Source of the DNA: an uncultured Algibacter sp.
GTDB lineage: Bacteria > Bacteroidota > Bacteroidia > Flavobacteriales > Flavobacteriaceae
Assembly (NCBI GenBank): GCA_947502405.1
Contig: CANMZT010000015.1
Coordinates: 1-64,000, forward strand
Reading direction: 5' to 3'
DNA length: 64,000 nucleotides
A model generated the notes under the pieces. It was not told the DNA's origin and did no database searches. It was given only the letters and a program-made list of their open reading frames with translations. Of the stretch, positions 44,758-56,128 are shown piece after piece. Position 1 is the stretch's first letter. The number at the start of each line of letters is the position of its first letter. The position numbers and the translations under genes were made by a program.

Positions 44758-45969
44758 CTATAAAATTCTTCCTGTAGACCCCTGTTGACTTGGAATTAAC
44801 TCAAATATATAATCTGGATTAATACTTTCTTCTTTTCTATGCGAGACGTATAAAATTGCAGTGTCTGACTCTTTACAAATTTTATTTACTAATTCGGCAA
44901 GCAATATAGCATCATTATCATCCAATCCATTTGTAGGTTCATCTAAAATTAACAGTGAAGGATGTTTAACCATGGCACGTGCAATTAAAACTAATCGCTT
45001 ATGCCCATTTGCTAATGATTGAAAACTTTTATCTTTAATATGATACATATTCAAAACATCTAACCACTTATGAGCTATATTAATTTGAATATCTGTTGGA
45101 TACTTGTAAAGACCAATTGAATCTAAAAACCCAGAAATAATCATGTTCTCAATAGTATCTGGTCGTCTAAAACCCAATAGCATTTCAGATGAAAAAAAAC
45201 CAATATGTTTTTTTATATCCCATACAGATTCTCCACTACCCTTTTTCATTCCAAATAAAGTCATATCTTGCAAATAGCCTTTAGGGTTATCTCCTGAGAT
45301 TAAGGATAAAAGGGTACTCTTACCAGAACCATTTGGTCCAACAAGCTGCCAAAATTGATTTGGCTTAATTTCCCAAGATATGTCTCTTAATATTTGTCTT
45401 TCTCCATAACTTAGGTTAATATTATTTAAACGAATCAAAGGGACACTAATTTCAACTATATTCTTGTAGGGTTTTGGTAAATGGTTTATGAAATAATCTT
45501 TTTTGTATTCTAACTTGTTATCGTATGGTTTAAGCTTCTCATTTTCATAACTATACACTTCATAAATAAAAGGTAATATGTCACGTTTTCGTGTAGTTAT
45601 TTGAATTATTATAAGTTGATTTTTTAATTGAAAAAGTTTGTTTTCAAGATCAGATTGGGACTTTATATCCAAACAATCAAAAACATTATCTAATAAAACA
45701 TATTCAGGCTGACTCAAAAGAATGTAATTGAGTAATGCTTTTTTTCGCTCACCTTCAGAAGAATTTTTTAAGGTATTGCTTGTTGTAGTTTGCACATGCG
45801 ATTGCCCGTAGCGGATTTCTTTTTCAATAAACTTACTTAAAGCTATATCTGATAAAACACCACCTTTTAAATGTAATACCTCTGGAAAAAGCAACCCAGA
45901 AGTGATTTTTCTTAAGAGTTCTTTTTTATTCTCAAGATTAGAAATATAAATAGCTGTATGCTTCAGCAC
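44758..45969 (-). CDS. Double ABC ATPase with degenerate first nucleotide-binding domain
   Basis: 403 residues, soluble. The C-terminal domain is complete: Walker A GPNGSGKST (211-219), signature-like LANGHKR (319-325), Walker B LLILDEP (339-345) and His377. The N-terminal domain has a signature-like SSEGERKKALLNYILLS (70-86) and Walker B YVLLDN (Asn in place of the catalytic Glu) but no Walker A at all. The layout resembles ModF-type or other soluble double-ABC proteins without permeases. No permease is adjacent. It lies 23 bp after the GlcNAc-kinase-like gene on the same strand. Confidence 0.85.
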   Translation of the reverse strand: MLKHTAIYISNLENKKELLRKITSGLLFPEVLHLKGGVLSDIALSKFIEKEIRYGQSHVQTTTSNTLKNSSEGERKKALLNYILLSQPEYVLLDNVFDCLDIKSQSDLENKLFQLKNQLIIIQITTRKRDILPFIYEVYSYENEKLKPYDNKLEYKKDYFINHLPKPYKNIVEISVPLIRLNNINLSYGERQILRDISWEIKPNQFWQLVGPNGSGKSTLLSLISGDNPKGYLQDMTLFGMKKGSGESVWDIKKHIGFFSSEMLLGFRRPDTIENMIISGFLDSIGLYKYPTDIQINIAHKWLDVLNMYHIKDKSFQSLANGHKRLVLIARAMVKHPSLLILDEPTNGLDDNDAILLAELVNKICKESDTAILYVSHRKEESINPDYIFELIPSQQGSTGRIL

Positions 45970-45992
45970 AATAAGGTATTTTACTTATAAAT

Positions 45993-46853
45993 TTATAAGT
46001 TCTTAGTATGGAAAGGCACTAAACCATCAATTGGTCTACGCTCAAAATTCCCGACTTTAAAGCCCATTTCTTCTGCAACCTCTTTAATTTCTTTCTGAGC
46101 AAAAAATGCAATTGAACCAGCAAAATGCACAGGAACCGTTTTTAATTCTTCCTTGTATTGCATAATCATATTTCTAGCAAATACTCGAATACCTTCTTTG
46201 ATAAGGTTTATGGTGTATTCAGAATCTTTATGCAAGAACATAAACTCAGCAAAACTAGCTAAATATGCATTAGGACTTGGTTGTTTATAAAGGTTGTATT
46301 TTATAAAATCAGAATCCATATTGTATTTAGCTCCAAAAGCAATCTTAACATTTTCTGGCATGTGATTAAAATAGAAATCCCTGATAAGTTGTTTACCGTA
46401 ATAGTTTCCTGAAGCATCATCCATAAGTATATAGCCTAACGAATTAACACGCTGATGTAGTTTTTCTCCATCATAATAACTACAGTTAGAACCCGTACCC
46501 ATAATACATACTACGGCAGCTTCATCTGGTGCATTTATAGTTGCATAAACGGCAGCAAGTGTATCCTCATTAACTTCCACATGCGCATTGGGAAAAATAT
46601 TTTCTAAAACATCCTTTAGAAGCATCCTTGGGTTTTCGGTACCACAACCAGCTCCATAAAAAAACACATGGGTAACTTTGTCACTATTAGAAATCAAATC
46701 ATCACTTTTTCTAATGGTTTTATATAATTTTTTTTCGCTTAAAATTGCTGGATTAAGCCCTTTGGTACGTACTTTCTCCATTAATTTATTACCATTATTA
46801 TCTACTGATAACCAATCAGATTTTGTAGAACCACTATCAACTATTAGAATCAT
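45993..46853 (-). CDS. BadF/BadG-type N-acetylglucosamine kinase-like protein
   Basis: 286 residues. ASKHA fold: phosphate-1 loop VDSGSTKSDWLSVD at the start, GAGCGTENPR, VNEDTLAAVYATI, phosphate-2 CIMGTGSNCSYYDG, and the adenosine loop FAGSIAFFAQKEI. Members phosphorylate GlcNAc or related sugars. This fits salvage of amino sugars released by the GH3 enzyme elsewhere in the window (inference). Upstream of the double ABC gene in the same operon. Confidence 0.87.
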   Translation of the reverse strand: MILIVDSGSTKSDWLSVDNNGNKLMEKVRTKGLNPAILSEKKLYKTIRKSDDLISNSDKVTHVFFYGAGCGTENPRMLLKDVLENIFPNAHVEVNEDTLAAVYATINAPDEAAVVCIMGTGSNCSYYDGEKLHQRVNSLGYILMDDASGNYYGKQLIRDFYFNHMPENVKIAFGAKYNMDSDFIKYNLYKQPSPNAYLASFAEFMFLHKDSEYTINLIKEGIRVFARNMIMQYKEELKTVPVHFAGSIAFFAQKEIKEVAEEMGFKVGNFERRPIDGLVPFHTKNL

Positions 46854-46870
46854 AAGTTACTTTAAATAAA

Positions 46871-46919
46871 AAAACTCCACAGATTACTGTGCTCATTACA
46901 CAATAACTCTGCGGAGTTA
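46871..46919 (-). terminator. Terminator after gap
   Basis: On the minus strand AACTCC-CAGA, a 24-nt loop, TCTG-GGAGTT and a T run, 21 bp after the gap stop codon. One mismatch in the stem. Confidence 0.65.
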
Positions 46920-46939
46920 TTATTAATAATTTAATTAAT

Positions 46940-47962
<1,023 letters not shown>

Positions 47963-48949
47963 TTATGTGCTCATGATATCTGAGACACGAAGTAATTCTA
48001 AATTTATTTTTGTTTTACCTTTAATAGCATTGTCTAATGGCGTAAGTTCCATTTTAGAGTTTATTAAACCAACCATATAATTGGTTTCTCCATTTAGCAT
48101 AGATTCAACAGCTTTTACACCCATTCTACTTGCCAAAACTCTATCAAAACATGAAGGAGCACCACCACGCTGCATGTGACCTAATACAGAGACCCTTACA
48201 TCATAACCTTCCATATTTTCATCTACATATTCTTTAAGTTCAAAAATATTCTTTCCTATTTTATCACCTTCAGCCACAATAACTATACTTGATGTTTTAC
48301 CTGTTTTTCGACTTTTGTTAAGCGATTCAACTAAACGCTCTAATCCTAAATCTTCTTCAGGTATTAAAATCTCTTCCGCACCTCCTGCAATTCCTGTGTT
48401 TAGTGCTATGTGACCTACATCTCGTCCCATGACCTCAATAAAGAATAATCGGTTATGAGAACTAGCAGTATCTCTAATTTTATCAATGGCATCAACTACC
48501 GTGTTAAGTGCTGTATCAAAACCTAGAGTATGAGAAGTTCCAAAAATATCGTTATCAATAGTTCCGGGAATACCCATTACTGGAAACCCAAACTCTTGAT
48601 TAAATATCAATGCACCTGTAAAAGAACCATCACCACCCACAACTACAAGTCCATCAACACCTTCATTTAGTAAATTTTCGTAGGCCTTTTGACGACCTTC
48701 TTTAGTTCTAAACTCTTTAGAGCGTGCAGATTTAAGTATAGTTCCGCCTTTATTAATGATACCTTTCACACTTCTAGCATCCATGGCTTTGAAATCTCCT
48801 TCTATCAATCCTTCATAACCTCTGTAAACACCAACACACTCAACACTATGATAAGCACAAGCTCTAACTACAGAACGAATTGCTGCATTCATACCAGGTG
48901 AATCTCCTCCAGAAGTTAATACGGCTATTTTTTTTATTGGTTTAGACAT
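47963..48949 (-). CDS. pfkA: 6-phosphofructokinase
   Basis: 328 residues, ATP-dependent type. Motifs: LTSGGDSPGMNAAIRSVVR (ATP site), VVVGGDGSFTGA, GIPGTIDNDI (catalytic Asp), FFIEVMGRDVGHIAL, GAEEILIPEE and VLGHMQRGGAPSCFDRVLAS. Catalyses the committed step of glycolysis. First gene of the pfkA-gap operon. Confidence 0.97.
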   Translation of the reverse strand: MSKPIKKIAVLTSGGDSPGMNAAIRSVVRACAYHSVECVGVYRGYEGLIEGDFKAMDARSVKGIINKGGTILKSARSKEFRTKEGRQKAYENLLNEGVDGLVVVGGDGSFTGALIFNQEFGFPVMGIPGTIDNDIFGTSHTLGFDTALNTVVDAIDKIRDTASSHNRLFFIEVMGRDVGHIALNTGIAGGAEEILIPEEDLGLERLVESLNKSRKTGKTSSIVIVAEGDKIGKNIFELKEYVDENMEGYDVRVSVLGHMQRGGAPSCFDRVLASRMGVKAVESMLNGETNYMVGLINSKMELTPLDNAIKGKTKINLELLRVSDIMST

Positions 48950-49093
48950 GTATTTCTAAATTTAATACAGTAAAATTACTAAACAAAACCCATATATCTA
49001 TACCATTTGCAGTAAATTAATAGTGCTACAAAAACTATAACGTTTTAGTTGATAAAAAAAAGTTAACAATGTGAAAAACAGCTTAAAAAAGAG

Positions 49094-52000
49094 TTATTTT
49101 TCTGAAGATGTTTTGAATGAAATGTAGTCTGGAGTAGATTTTTCTTTCGCATTTTCTGAAGATTCCTCGACTGTATTTTCTTCCTCTTTAGATTTTTTAA
49201 ATAGCTTTCTTATTAATTCCTTAAATGTATCAAAATCTACATTATAAGAAAGACCAATACCTTGCGTATATCCAATCTCTTCTCCAAAATTTCTAATACT
49301 ATTTTCTCGATTGAATACTTTTGCAGTAAGTGTTCCTTCTTCATTTAATAAGAAATCAACTTCTACATCTCCTGCTATTACAGTTTCAGTAGCACCACCA
49401 ACGGGTACCCCCACTTTTCCATTGATTAAAACACGGTCACTTATTTGAGTTTGTAAGGTAACCCCAAACCTATCATCTGTTTGATAATCTGGTCTATTTT
49501 GTCCAGCTTCATAATTTAAACCTACATTTAATTTACTATCACCAGAGGTGAAAATACCATTTAAAATACCGTTTAAACGCTCTGCTATAGTTCCTGATGC
49601 ATTTAAATCGTTAAAACCACTTGAAAACGAACCAGTAGACACTAAAAATAAAGCTTGTCTATCACGTTCGTCTTGAGATTCTAAACGATAATTAAGCTCT
49701 GATTTTATAGTTGAATTTACATTTGGAAATTCAAAGCTAAAATTTGGGTCCAATTGCTCTAAATTACCACTTAAATTAATATTGAGTTCTACAGGAATGC
49801 TTCTATTAATAGGATTATCTAGTAACGGAGAAGGATTCGCTTGTGTTTTGTATACAGCAAGCATATTAATTATAGGTTCTGCTGGCTCACCTTCCCATGC
49901 TATTGTACCACCAGGTTGTACTATAAATTGTTTTTGTATTAAACCGCCATAAGCAAAGTTATAAATCCCTTCAAATACCGCAAAATCTCCCCACATATCA
50001 AACTTGCCGTTTGTATTTATTTCTACTAACAATCCACCACTACCACGACCTTTTAAAGCATGTCCTGTGTTTTTATCTATAATAAGCTCAACTTCAGCAT
50101 CTTCAGTTACATCCAAATCAAAATCAAGCTCTAGCCCCTTTATTTCTTCAAATACAACTTCTTCTCCTTTTTTTCTTGCTTCTTTTTCCTTTTTAGTTAT
50201 AAAATGTATATAAGAATTATCACCAAAAGATTCTGAATCACTTAAAGGAATTTTAAAAACGGTACCTCGTTTTGTTTCACCTACAACACTAATAACCAGC
50301 TCGTCTGTAGGCCCATAAATACTAGCTCTTCCTCCAATAAAACCTGTTCCATAATACAAAGACTCTTCGGTTTCTTCTGTGTCTAAAACTAATAATCTTG
50401 GAGTTACAATATTTAAACCTAAACTCCAATTTGAAAAATTTATATGGCTTATACTACCGTCTAACAATCCCTTTGAATTATGTTTGGTATCTGTTAATCT
50501 AATATTATTAAAAATAAATGTTTGATCTTTTAATGTTACCGAAGCACTTCTATTAAAATCATAATCAACATTTAAATATGGAATTCCTAAGCCTCCTTCT
50601 TTAATAATCAAATCACCATTTATATCTGGTTTATTTAGGTTTCCAACTACTTTAACATTTCCATTGGCTTCTCCACGAATATCAGATAAAATACCATCTA
50701 ATAATGGGTTTAATGGAAATAAATTAAATGCATTAAAATCTAAAGCAACATCTATTGTAGAACGCTTACCTAAAACCGAAATATCCCCTTTTGCACTAAA
50801 CGATTTACTAATATCATTTTTAATATTAGCATTTACTTTATAATTGGTAAGTGATTCATTCCCTGTTATAGTGGCATCAAAAGAGCCCAATAAAAAGTTG
50901 TTAACTTTAAAATCATCAATTACAATAGTTGAATTTGGCAAATAGCTTCCTTTTTGCTGTAAAACATCTAATTTCCCATTAACATTACCAGCAAGAGATA
51001 AGCTATCTATATCTGGTGTGATTTTAGCTAAATCTACATTTTTGAAGTTTAGCTTAATATCTTTTTGAGTAGAATCTTTAATAAAACCTGAGAGTTTTAT
51101 TTCTTCGTTTTTATGATTAATTCTAAACTTATCCAATCTAAACTTCGTAAGCTTCTTATCAAAAGATACCTTATGAAATTTATCTTGGTTTTCATTAATT
51201 AACCATTTGTTATTTTTTATTGTTACATCAGATTGTTTAAAGCCAATAACAGATTCATTTTCTTCATTGATAGTATGATAAAAACTCAAATTATAGATAT
51301 CATTGTTTCGCTTTCCTCCATTAAACTCAGATCGCATAAACAGCGTATCATTAACAGTTACGTTAATTAAATTAAATTTTGAAACATCATAATATTTAGT
51401 ATTCAAACTATCAATTTCCACGTAAGTGTTAAATAATGGGTTGCTATTATCAACCTGCAACTCAATATTATTAGCAAAGTTATCAAGAAACTTGATTTTT
51501 GGTGATTTGAATGTGAGTTTGAAATTCTCTTCTTTACTTTCAACCCGCCCCCTTATAAAGGTGTTTTTACCAAGTTCTACTTCTGGAAAAACAACTTCAA
51601 CTATTTTATTATAAATTCTAAAATTAAAGTCTATACTTTGATTGTTATCCACCTCATGCGGAATATAATTGGTATAGATGTGTCCTATTGAGTTTTCAAA
51701 AAGTTTCTTTAAATCTTTGAGAAAGAAACGACCTTTTAATTCGCCTTGAATTATATCAGGAGAATTAAACTCTACAAATCTAATATCTTTTTCAAAGCGG
51801 GAAGACACATCAAAACGGTTAAAGTAATAGGTGTCATTTTCATTTTTATACATGGTGTTTCTGAATGCAATTTTACCATGTGCATCGTCAAGACTACTAC
51901 TGTTCATATTCATCTTGACCTTACTCTTAAAAATTGAAATACTATCTTTTTTTACAAAATTGAGCGTATTTAAGTTGGCGTAATCAACTACAGCTTCAAA

Positions 52001-53482
52001 ATCATATTTTTTAATAGCTTCAGAAAAGTCCACTAAACCAGTAAAGTTTAATTTAAGATTTTTATCATTTACATTTAAATTACCATCAAAAATTCTATTC
52101 TTAACATTACCAGCAACCTTAACATGCTTGTAATTATAATCATTATAAATCACTTCGAATACCTCACCTTTAACTTGAGTATCAATTTTTTCAGCAGTAA
52201 AACCTTTTCCATTAACATCAAAATCTAAAGAGGCTATACCTACTTTTGGGTCGTTCAAAAATATACCAAAATCAAATGCTTCAAAAATCACTTGCCCTTT
52301 GTAATCGGCATTATCAATATCATTAATTTTAGTAATTTCTAAATTACTATCAACAAACCCCAACTCGGTATCTATCTCTATATCAGCGACTACATTAGTG
52401 GATGTTACTTGAGAGTTTCCTCTAATTGTAAAATATCCTAATCTATCAAAAGATGTTGGAATAGCTGCTCCTAAAACATTTGGTAAAAGTCCTTTTAAAT
52501 CTTTATAAGTTGAAGATAAATTGCTGAAATCACCATTCATGTAAAAATCGTCTACTTCTTTGCTAAATAAATTCTTGAAATTTATATCACCATAAACCCT
52601 AGTGTTATAGTTTGTGTTTAGTCTTAAATTATGGGCCTTTAAATCGTTTAAAGTTCCTGTTAAATCCGCGCTAAACATTGCCGATTGATTAACACCAAAC
52701 TCGTTATAAAAGGTATTAAGTTCGTCTAACAAAACATTAGAGTCGTTGAAACTGGCATTAACTTGAACTTTATCCACAAAGTATTGTAAATCTTCGCGGG
52801 CATAAGAGAACTTTAAATCACCTTTAAGAACCGATCCTGGAGTATGTATTTTTAGGTTTGCAAAGGTCATATCCTCCAAGGTATATGCAAAATCGGTCAT
52901 CATATTTTTAACCTCTACGCCTCTACTATCATTAAATGATAGTGTATTTATTCTAGCGCTTACATCACTTCCATTAATTAAGAAGTTAGTTGCATTAATG
53001 TTCAGATCATCAAAATGAAGTACTTTAGTAGTTTCCTTATTTTCATCGGAAAGCATAAATAGTCCGTCATAAATTGATACATCGCTTGAGGATAATAAGA
53101 AATTACTTTTACCAGTTCTGGGGTTATCATCTTCAAATCTATCAACAAAAACATCCAAATTGGTCTCCGTTTCACCTTCATAGGTTTTAATATTGAAAAT
53201 CAAACTTTCAATATCTATATCACCAAAAACCAATTTTCCTTGAGATAAATTTTTAAAACTTAGAATAGACGTGTTGAGCTCTTGGATACTAATTAGCGTA
53301 TCTTTTTTATAATCCTCAATGTAAATATTCTTAATCTCTACATCCCCATTAAATTGTAAACTAACCTTTTCAATGTTGATGTTTGTTTTAAAATCATCAT
53401 TCAAACGTTTTGTGGCATATTTACCTAAGCTTGTTTGTACAGCAGGAATAGAAAGCACCAGCACCAAAATGATGAATAACAA
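49094..53482 (-). CDS. TamB-like translocation/assembly protein
   Basis: At least 1462 residues. N-terminal signal anchor (LLLFIILVLVLSIPAVQTSL), a long beta-rich AsmA/TamB-type repeat body and the C-terminal TamB (DUF490) domain (GLELDFDLDVTEDAEVELII, GRGSGGLLVEINTNGKFDMW, FEGIYNFAYGGLIQKQFIVQ, GLNYEAGQN, GKVGVPVGG). Bridges inner and outer membranes and is thought to move lipids. There is no ATG: TTG 53482 begins inside the hydrophobic stretch, while the frame stays open upstream to about 53554 and encodes a basic leader (FKGIKKFLKILAKIAG), so the true start is probably upstream. Confidence 0.9.
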   Translation of the reverse strand: MLFIILVLVLSIPAVQTSLGKYATKRLNDDFKTNINIEKVSLQFNGDVEIKNIYIEDYKKDTLISIQELNTSILSFKNLSQGKLVFGDIDIESLIFNIKTYEGETETNLDVFVDRFEDDNPRTGKSNFLLSSSDVSIYDGLFMLSDENKETTKVLHFDDLNINATNFLINGSDVSARINTLSFNDSRGVEVKNMMTDFAYTLEDMTFANLKIHTPGSVLKGDLKFSYAREDLQYFVDKVQVNASFNDSNVLLDELNTFYNEFGVNQSAMFSADLTGTLNDLKAHNLRLNTNYNTRVYGDINFKNLFSKEVDDFYMNGDFSNLSSTYKDLKGLLPNVLGAAIPTSFDRLGYFTIRGNSQVTSTNVVADIEIDTELGFVDSNLEITKINDIDNADYKGQVIFEAFDFGIFLNDPKVGIASLDFDVNGKGFTAEKIDTQVKGEVFEVIYNDYNYKHVKVAGNVKNRIFDGNLNVNDKNLKLNFTGLVDFSEAIKKYDFEAVVDYANLNTLNFVKKDSISIFKSKVKMNMNSSSLDDAHGKIAFRNTMYKNENDTYYFNRFDVSSRFEKDIRFVEFNSPDIIQGELKGRFFLKDLKKLFENSIGHIYTNYIPHEVDNNQSIDFNFRIYNKIVEVVFPEVELGKNTFIRGRVESKEENFKLTFKSPKIKFLDNFANNIELQVDNSNPLFNTYVEIDSLNTKYYDVSKFNLINVTVNDTLFMRSEFNGGKRNNDIYNLSFYHTINEENESVIGFKQSDVTIKNNKWLINENQDKFHKVSFDKKLTKFRLDKFRINHKNEEIKLSGFIKDSTQKDIKLNFKNVDLAKITPDIDSLSLAGNVNGKLDVLQQKGSYLPNSTIVIDDFKVNNFLLGSFDATITGNESLTNYKVNANIKNDISKSFSAKGDISVLGKRSTIDVALDFNAFNLFPLNPLLDGILSDIRGEANGNVKVVGNLNKPDINGDLIIKEGGLGIPYLNVDYDFNRSASVTLKDQTFIFNNIRLTDTKHNSKGLLDGSISHINFSNWSLGLNIVTPRLLVLDTEETEESLYYGTGFIGGRASIYGPTDELVISVVGETKRGTVFKIPLSDSESFGDNSYIHFITKKEKEARKKGEEVVFEEIKGLELDFDLDVTEDAEVELIIDKNTGHALKGRGSGGLLVEINTNGKFDMWGDFAVFEGIYNFAYGGLIQKQFIVQPGGTIAWEGEPAEPIINMLAVYKTQANPSPLLDNPINRSIPVELNINLSGNLEQLDPNFSFEFPNVNSTIKSELNYRLESQDERDRQALFLVSTGSFSSGFNDLNASGTIAERLNGILNGIFTSGDSKLNVGLNYEAGQNRPDYQTDDRFGVTLQTQISDRVLINGKVGVPVGGATETVIAGDVEVDFLLNEEGTLTAKVFNRENSIRNFGEEIGYTQGIGLSYNVDFDTFKELIRKLFKKSKEEENTVEESSENAKEKSTPDYISFKTSSEK

Positions 53483-53652
53483 TAACAGAATACCTGCTAT
53501 TTTTGCTAGTATTTTTAGAAATTTTTTGATGCCCTTAAAGTTATAACTTAATTAAGAATAAACTACTTTTTCTTAGATAGCAATTATTTAAAAATATCTA
53601 TCTAAGATAAACTACATTTACTTTATTACTCCTCAGTTGAAAAATAAATGAG

Positions 53653-53660
53653 TAGTTTTG
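53653..53660 (+). promoter_or_regulatory. -7 element for tsaD
   Basis: TAGTTTTG on the + strand matches TAnnTTTG, 77 bp before the tsaD ATG. Confidence 0.4.
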
Positions 53661-53736
53661 TAATTACGAGTAAAAGTAGCCTTTGAGATGTTTATTCGTT
53701 TTCAAAATTAACAATTATTGTGCCTAAAATTCATTA

Positions 53737-54759
53737 ATGTCTTCACAAAATATTTACATTCTAGGAATTGAGTCTTCTTGCGATGATACAGCAGCTTCCG
53801 TAATTCATAACGGCCGTATTTTAAGCAATGTTGTAGCCAGCCAAAAAATACATGAAGAATATGGTGGTGTTGTACCAGAATTAGCTTCTAGAGCACATCA
53901 ACAAAATATTGTACCAGTAGTGCATCAAGCCATAGAAAAAGCTGGTATTACTAAAGCACAGTTAAACGCTATAGCCTTTACTAAAGGCCCTGGTTTAATG
54001 GGCAGTTTGCTGGTAGGAACTTCTTTTGCGAAATCTTTAGCGTACGGATTAAATATTCCTTTAATAGATGTGAACCACATGCAAGGACATATTCTAGCGC
54101 ATTTTATAGATGAAGATGGGTTTGAAAAACCTCCATTTCCATTTTTAGCAATGACTATTTCTGGCGGACATACACAAATAGTGAAAGTTGACAATTATTT
54201 TGAAATGACTGTTATAGGAGAAACCATTGATGATGCCGTTGGTGAAGCTTTTGACAAAAGCGGAAAGATTTTAGGTTTAGGCTATCCAGCAGGACCAGAA
54301 ATTGATAGACGTGCAGCACTTGGAAACCCAAAAGCCTACCTATTTACTAAACCAAAAGTGGATGGCTTAAACTTTAGTTTTTCTGGGTTTAAAACAGCTG
54401 TTCTTTATTTTATTCAACGTGAAGTAAAAGCAAATCCAAATTTTATTGAAGAAAACCTTAACGATATTTGTGCTTCTATTCAATACACTATTATTGGTAT
54501 TTTAATAGATAAGCTAAAGCTAGCCACAAAACAAACAGGAATAAACCATATTGCTATTGGTGGTGGGGTGTCTGCAAATTCTGGAATTAGACAAGCTTTA
54601 AAAGATGGCGAACAAAAATTTGGTTGGACTACTTACATTCCTAAATTTGAATTCACCACAGATAATGCTGCAATGATTGCTATTGTTGGTTATTTAAAAT
54701 ATTTAGGAGGTGATTTTGCTGAACAGGATGTTGTGGCTAGTGCACGATTGAAGATTTAA
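53737..54759 (+). CDS. tsaD: tRNA N6-adenosine threonylcarbamoyltransferase
   Basis: 340 residues. ASKHA enzyme that installs t6A37 on ANN-decoding tRNAs. Start LGIESSCDDTAASV, VVPELASRAH, metal site NHMQGHILAHF (His114, His118), MTISGGHTQIVKV, GEAFDKSGKILGLGYPAGP, AIGGGVSANSGIR and TDNAAMIAIVGY. Complete. Confidence 0.97.
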   Translation: MSSQNIYILGIESSCDDTAASVIHNGRILSNVVASQKIHEEYGGVVPELASRAHQQNIVPVVHQAIEKAGITKAQLNAIAFTKGPGLMGSLLVGTSFAKSLAYGLNIPLIDVNHMQGHILAHFIDEDGFEKPPFPFLAMTISGGHTQIVKVDNYFEMTVIGETIDDAVGEAFDKSGKILGLGYPAGPEIDRRAALGNPKAYLFTKPKVDGLNFSFSGFKTAVLYFIQREVKANPNFIEENLNDICASIQYTIIGILIDKLKLATKQTGINHIAIGGGVSANSGIRQALKDGEQKFGWTTYIPKFEFTTDNAAMIAIVGYLKYLGGDFAEQDVVASARLKI

Positions 54760-54784
54760 TTCGCCACTAATACACGAATATAAT

Positions 54785-55402
54785 TTGAATAATGACTTTA
54801 TAATATCAATATTTAATACCATATTTTATGGTTTTTGCTTCACTTCATTAATTAGTTATTTCTTATCTCTATCAAAATCTGAAAACATAAAACTACTCAA
54901 TGAAAACTTCTTCAAACAATCCATTAAATGTATTAGAGTTTTTGGAATCATTTATCTAATTTACACCTTAAGTTATTCTATTTATTATTTTAATTTTGTT
55001 ATTTCTAAAGAAGATTATTTGTCTACCAAAAATAGAGCAACTGGTTCCTATGCTTTGGCATATTGGTTTATGCTATTAAGACCAATTGTGTTTTCACTTT
55101 TAACACAATTATTATGGCTAAAAATATTTCTAAAGAAGAGTTTTGCAAATTTTATTTTAACTTTTATAATTTTTATTGTCGTTCTATTTTCCGGAGCAAA
55201 CATTGAACGCTTTATAATTTTAATCACTTCATTACACAGAGATTATCTTCCAAGTAGCTGGAAACTTTATGATCCATCTGATTTATGGCACTTGATTCCA
55301 TTATCTATATTTGCGTTCTTTATTGTAAGAATTGTAATCTATTCTTTTTTAATTTTTATTTTCCAATTAGTAACCAAAAAATTTTCCAAACCAAAGTTAT
55401 AA
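54785..55402 (+). CDS. Hypothetical polytopic membrane protein
   Basis: 205 residues from TTG 54785 (no ATG fits). About five hydrophobic segments (IFNTIFYGFCFTSLISYFLS, VFGIIYLIYTLSYSIYYF, LRPIVFSLLTQLLWLKIF, FILTFIIFIVVLFSG, LIPLSIFAFFIVRIVIYSFL). No family recognised. More AT-rich than its neighbours. Between tsaD and a parvulin gene, same strand. Confidence 0.72.
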   Translation: MNNDFIISIFNTIFYGFCFTSLISYFLSLSKSENIKLLNENFFKQSIKCIRVFGIIYLIYTLSYSIYYFNFVISKEDYLSTKNRATGSYALAYWFMLLRPIVFSLLTQLLWLKIFLKKSFANFILTFIIFIVVLFSGANIERFIILITSLHRDYLPSSWKLYDPSDLWHLIPLSIFAFFIVRIVIYSFLIFIFQLVTKKFSKPKL

Positions 55403-55489
55403 ACAATACCTTCTTAAAAACTTATCACAGCCAAATTCAAATTGCTTACTATTACTTTTAAATTTGAAATCGAATTTAAAACCTACATT

Positions 55490-56128
55490 ATGCACAAACA
55501 ATTACTTGTTTTAATATTTATTGGATTTACATCTGTTCTAACAGCTCAAACTTCAACTGAAGAAGAACTTTTAGTCATTGAAACACCAGAGCAAATTGAA
55601 ACCTATTTAGAAACAAAAAAATCTAAAAAGAATAAATTAATCACTTTTAATGAAGAAAAACATAAAACAATTTTAGCCAAAGCACTTTTTAAGCTACCTA
55701 CTGGTGGCACTAAAGTCAATGAAAATGAGTTTGAAAAAACATTTTATAAAGTTGTTACAAAAAACAAAAACACATATTATCGAGCCGCCTATATCTATTT
55801 AGATGCTACCAAATATAGCATCAATGAAATTGAGAAACTTCGAGAAAAAATCATATTGCGCTACCAAACTGGAACCCCTTTTGATGTTTTAGCCAAACGT
55901 TATTCTTTAGACAAAAACGCAAACAAAGGTGGTGACACTGGTTGGTTTCTAGAAGGAGAAATGCATCCTGATTTTGAGGATAAAGTAATTCGCAATAATA
56001 ACGACTTAAATTCTATTTTTACCATCAATATTCCTTCTGAAAATGGGTTTTATGTTGTTTTGAAAACCCATGAGCCCAAGGAGATATTAGAAATTGAAGT
56101 TTTAAAAATTGTTGAAGCTAAAGAATAA
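55490..56128 (+). CDS. Parvulin-type peptidyl-prolyl isomerase, exported
   Basis: ATG 55490 (not 55442) gives a signal peptide MHKQLLVLIFIGFTSVLTAQ. 212 residues. One parvulin (PpiC) domain: AAYIYLDATKYSINEIEKL, FDVLAKRYSLDKNANKGGDT, GWFLEGEMHPDFEDKVI and GFYVVLKTHEPKEI. Assists folding of periplasmic or outer-membrane proteins. Its stop overlaps the rsmE start by 1 bp. Confidence 0.87.
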   Translation: MHKQLLVLIFIGFTSVLTAQTSTEEELLVIETPEQIETYLETKKSKKNKLITFNEEKHKTILAKALFKLPTGGTKVNENEFEKTFYKVVTKNKNTYYRAAYIYLDATKYSINEIEKLREKIILRYQTGTPFDVLAKRYSLDKNANKGGDTGWFLEGEMHPDFEDKVIRNNNDLNSIFTINIPSENGFYVVLKTHEPKEILEIEVLKIVEAKE

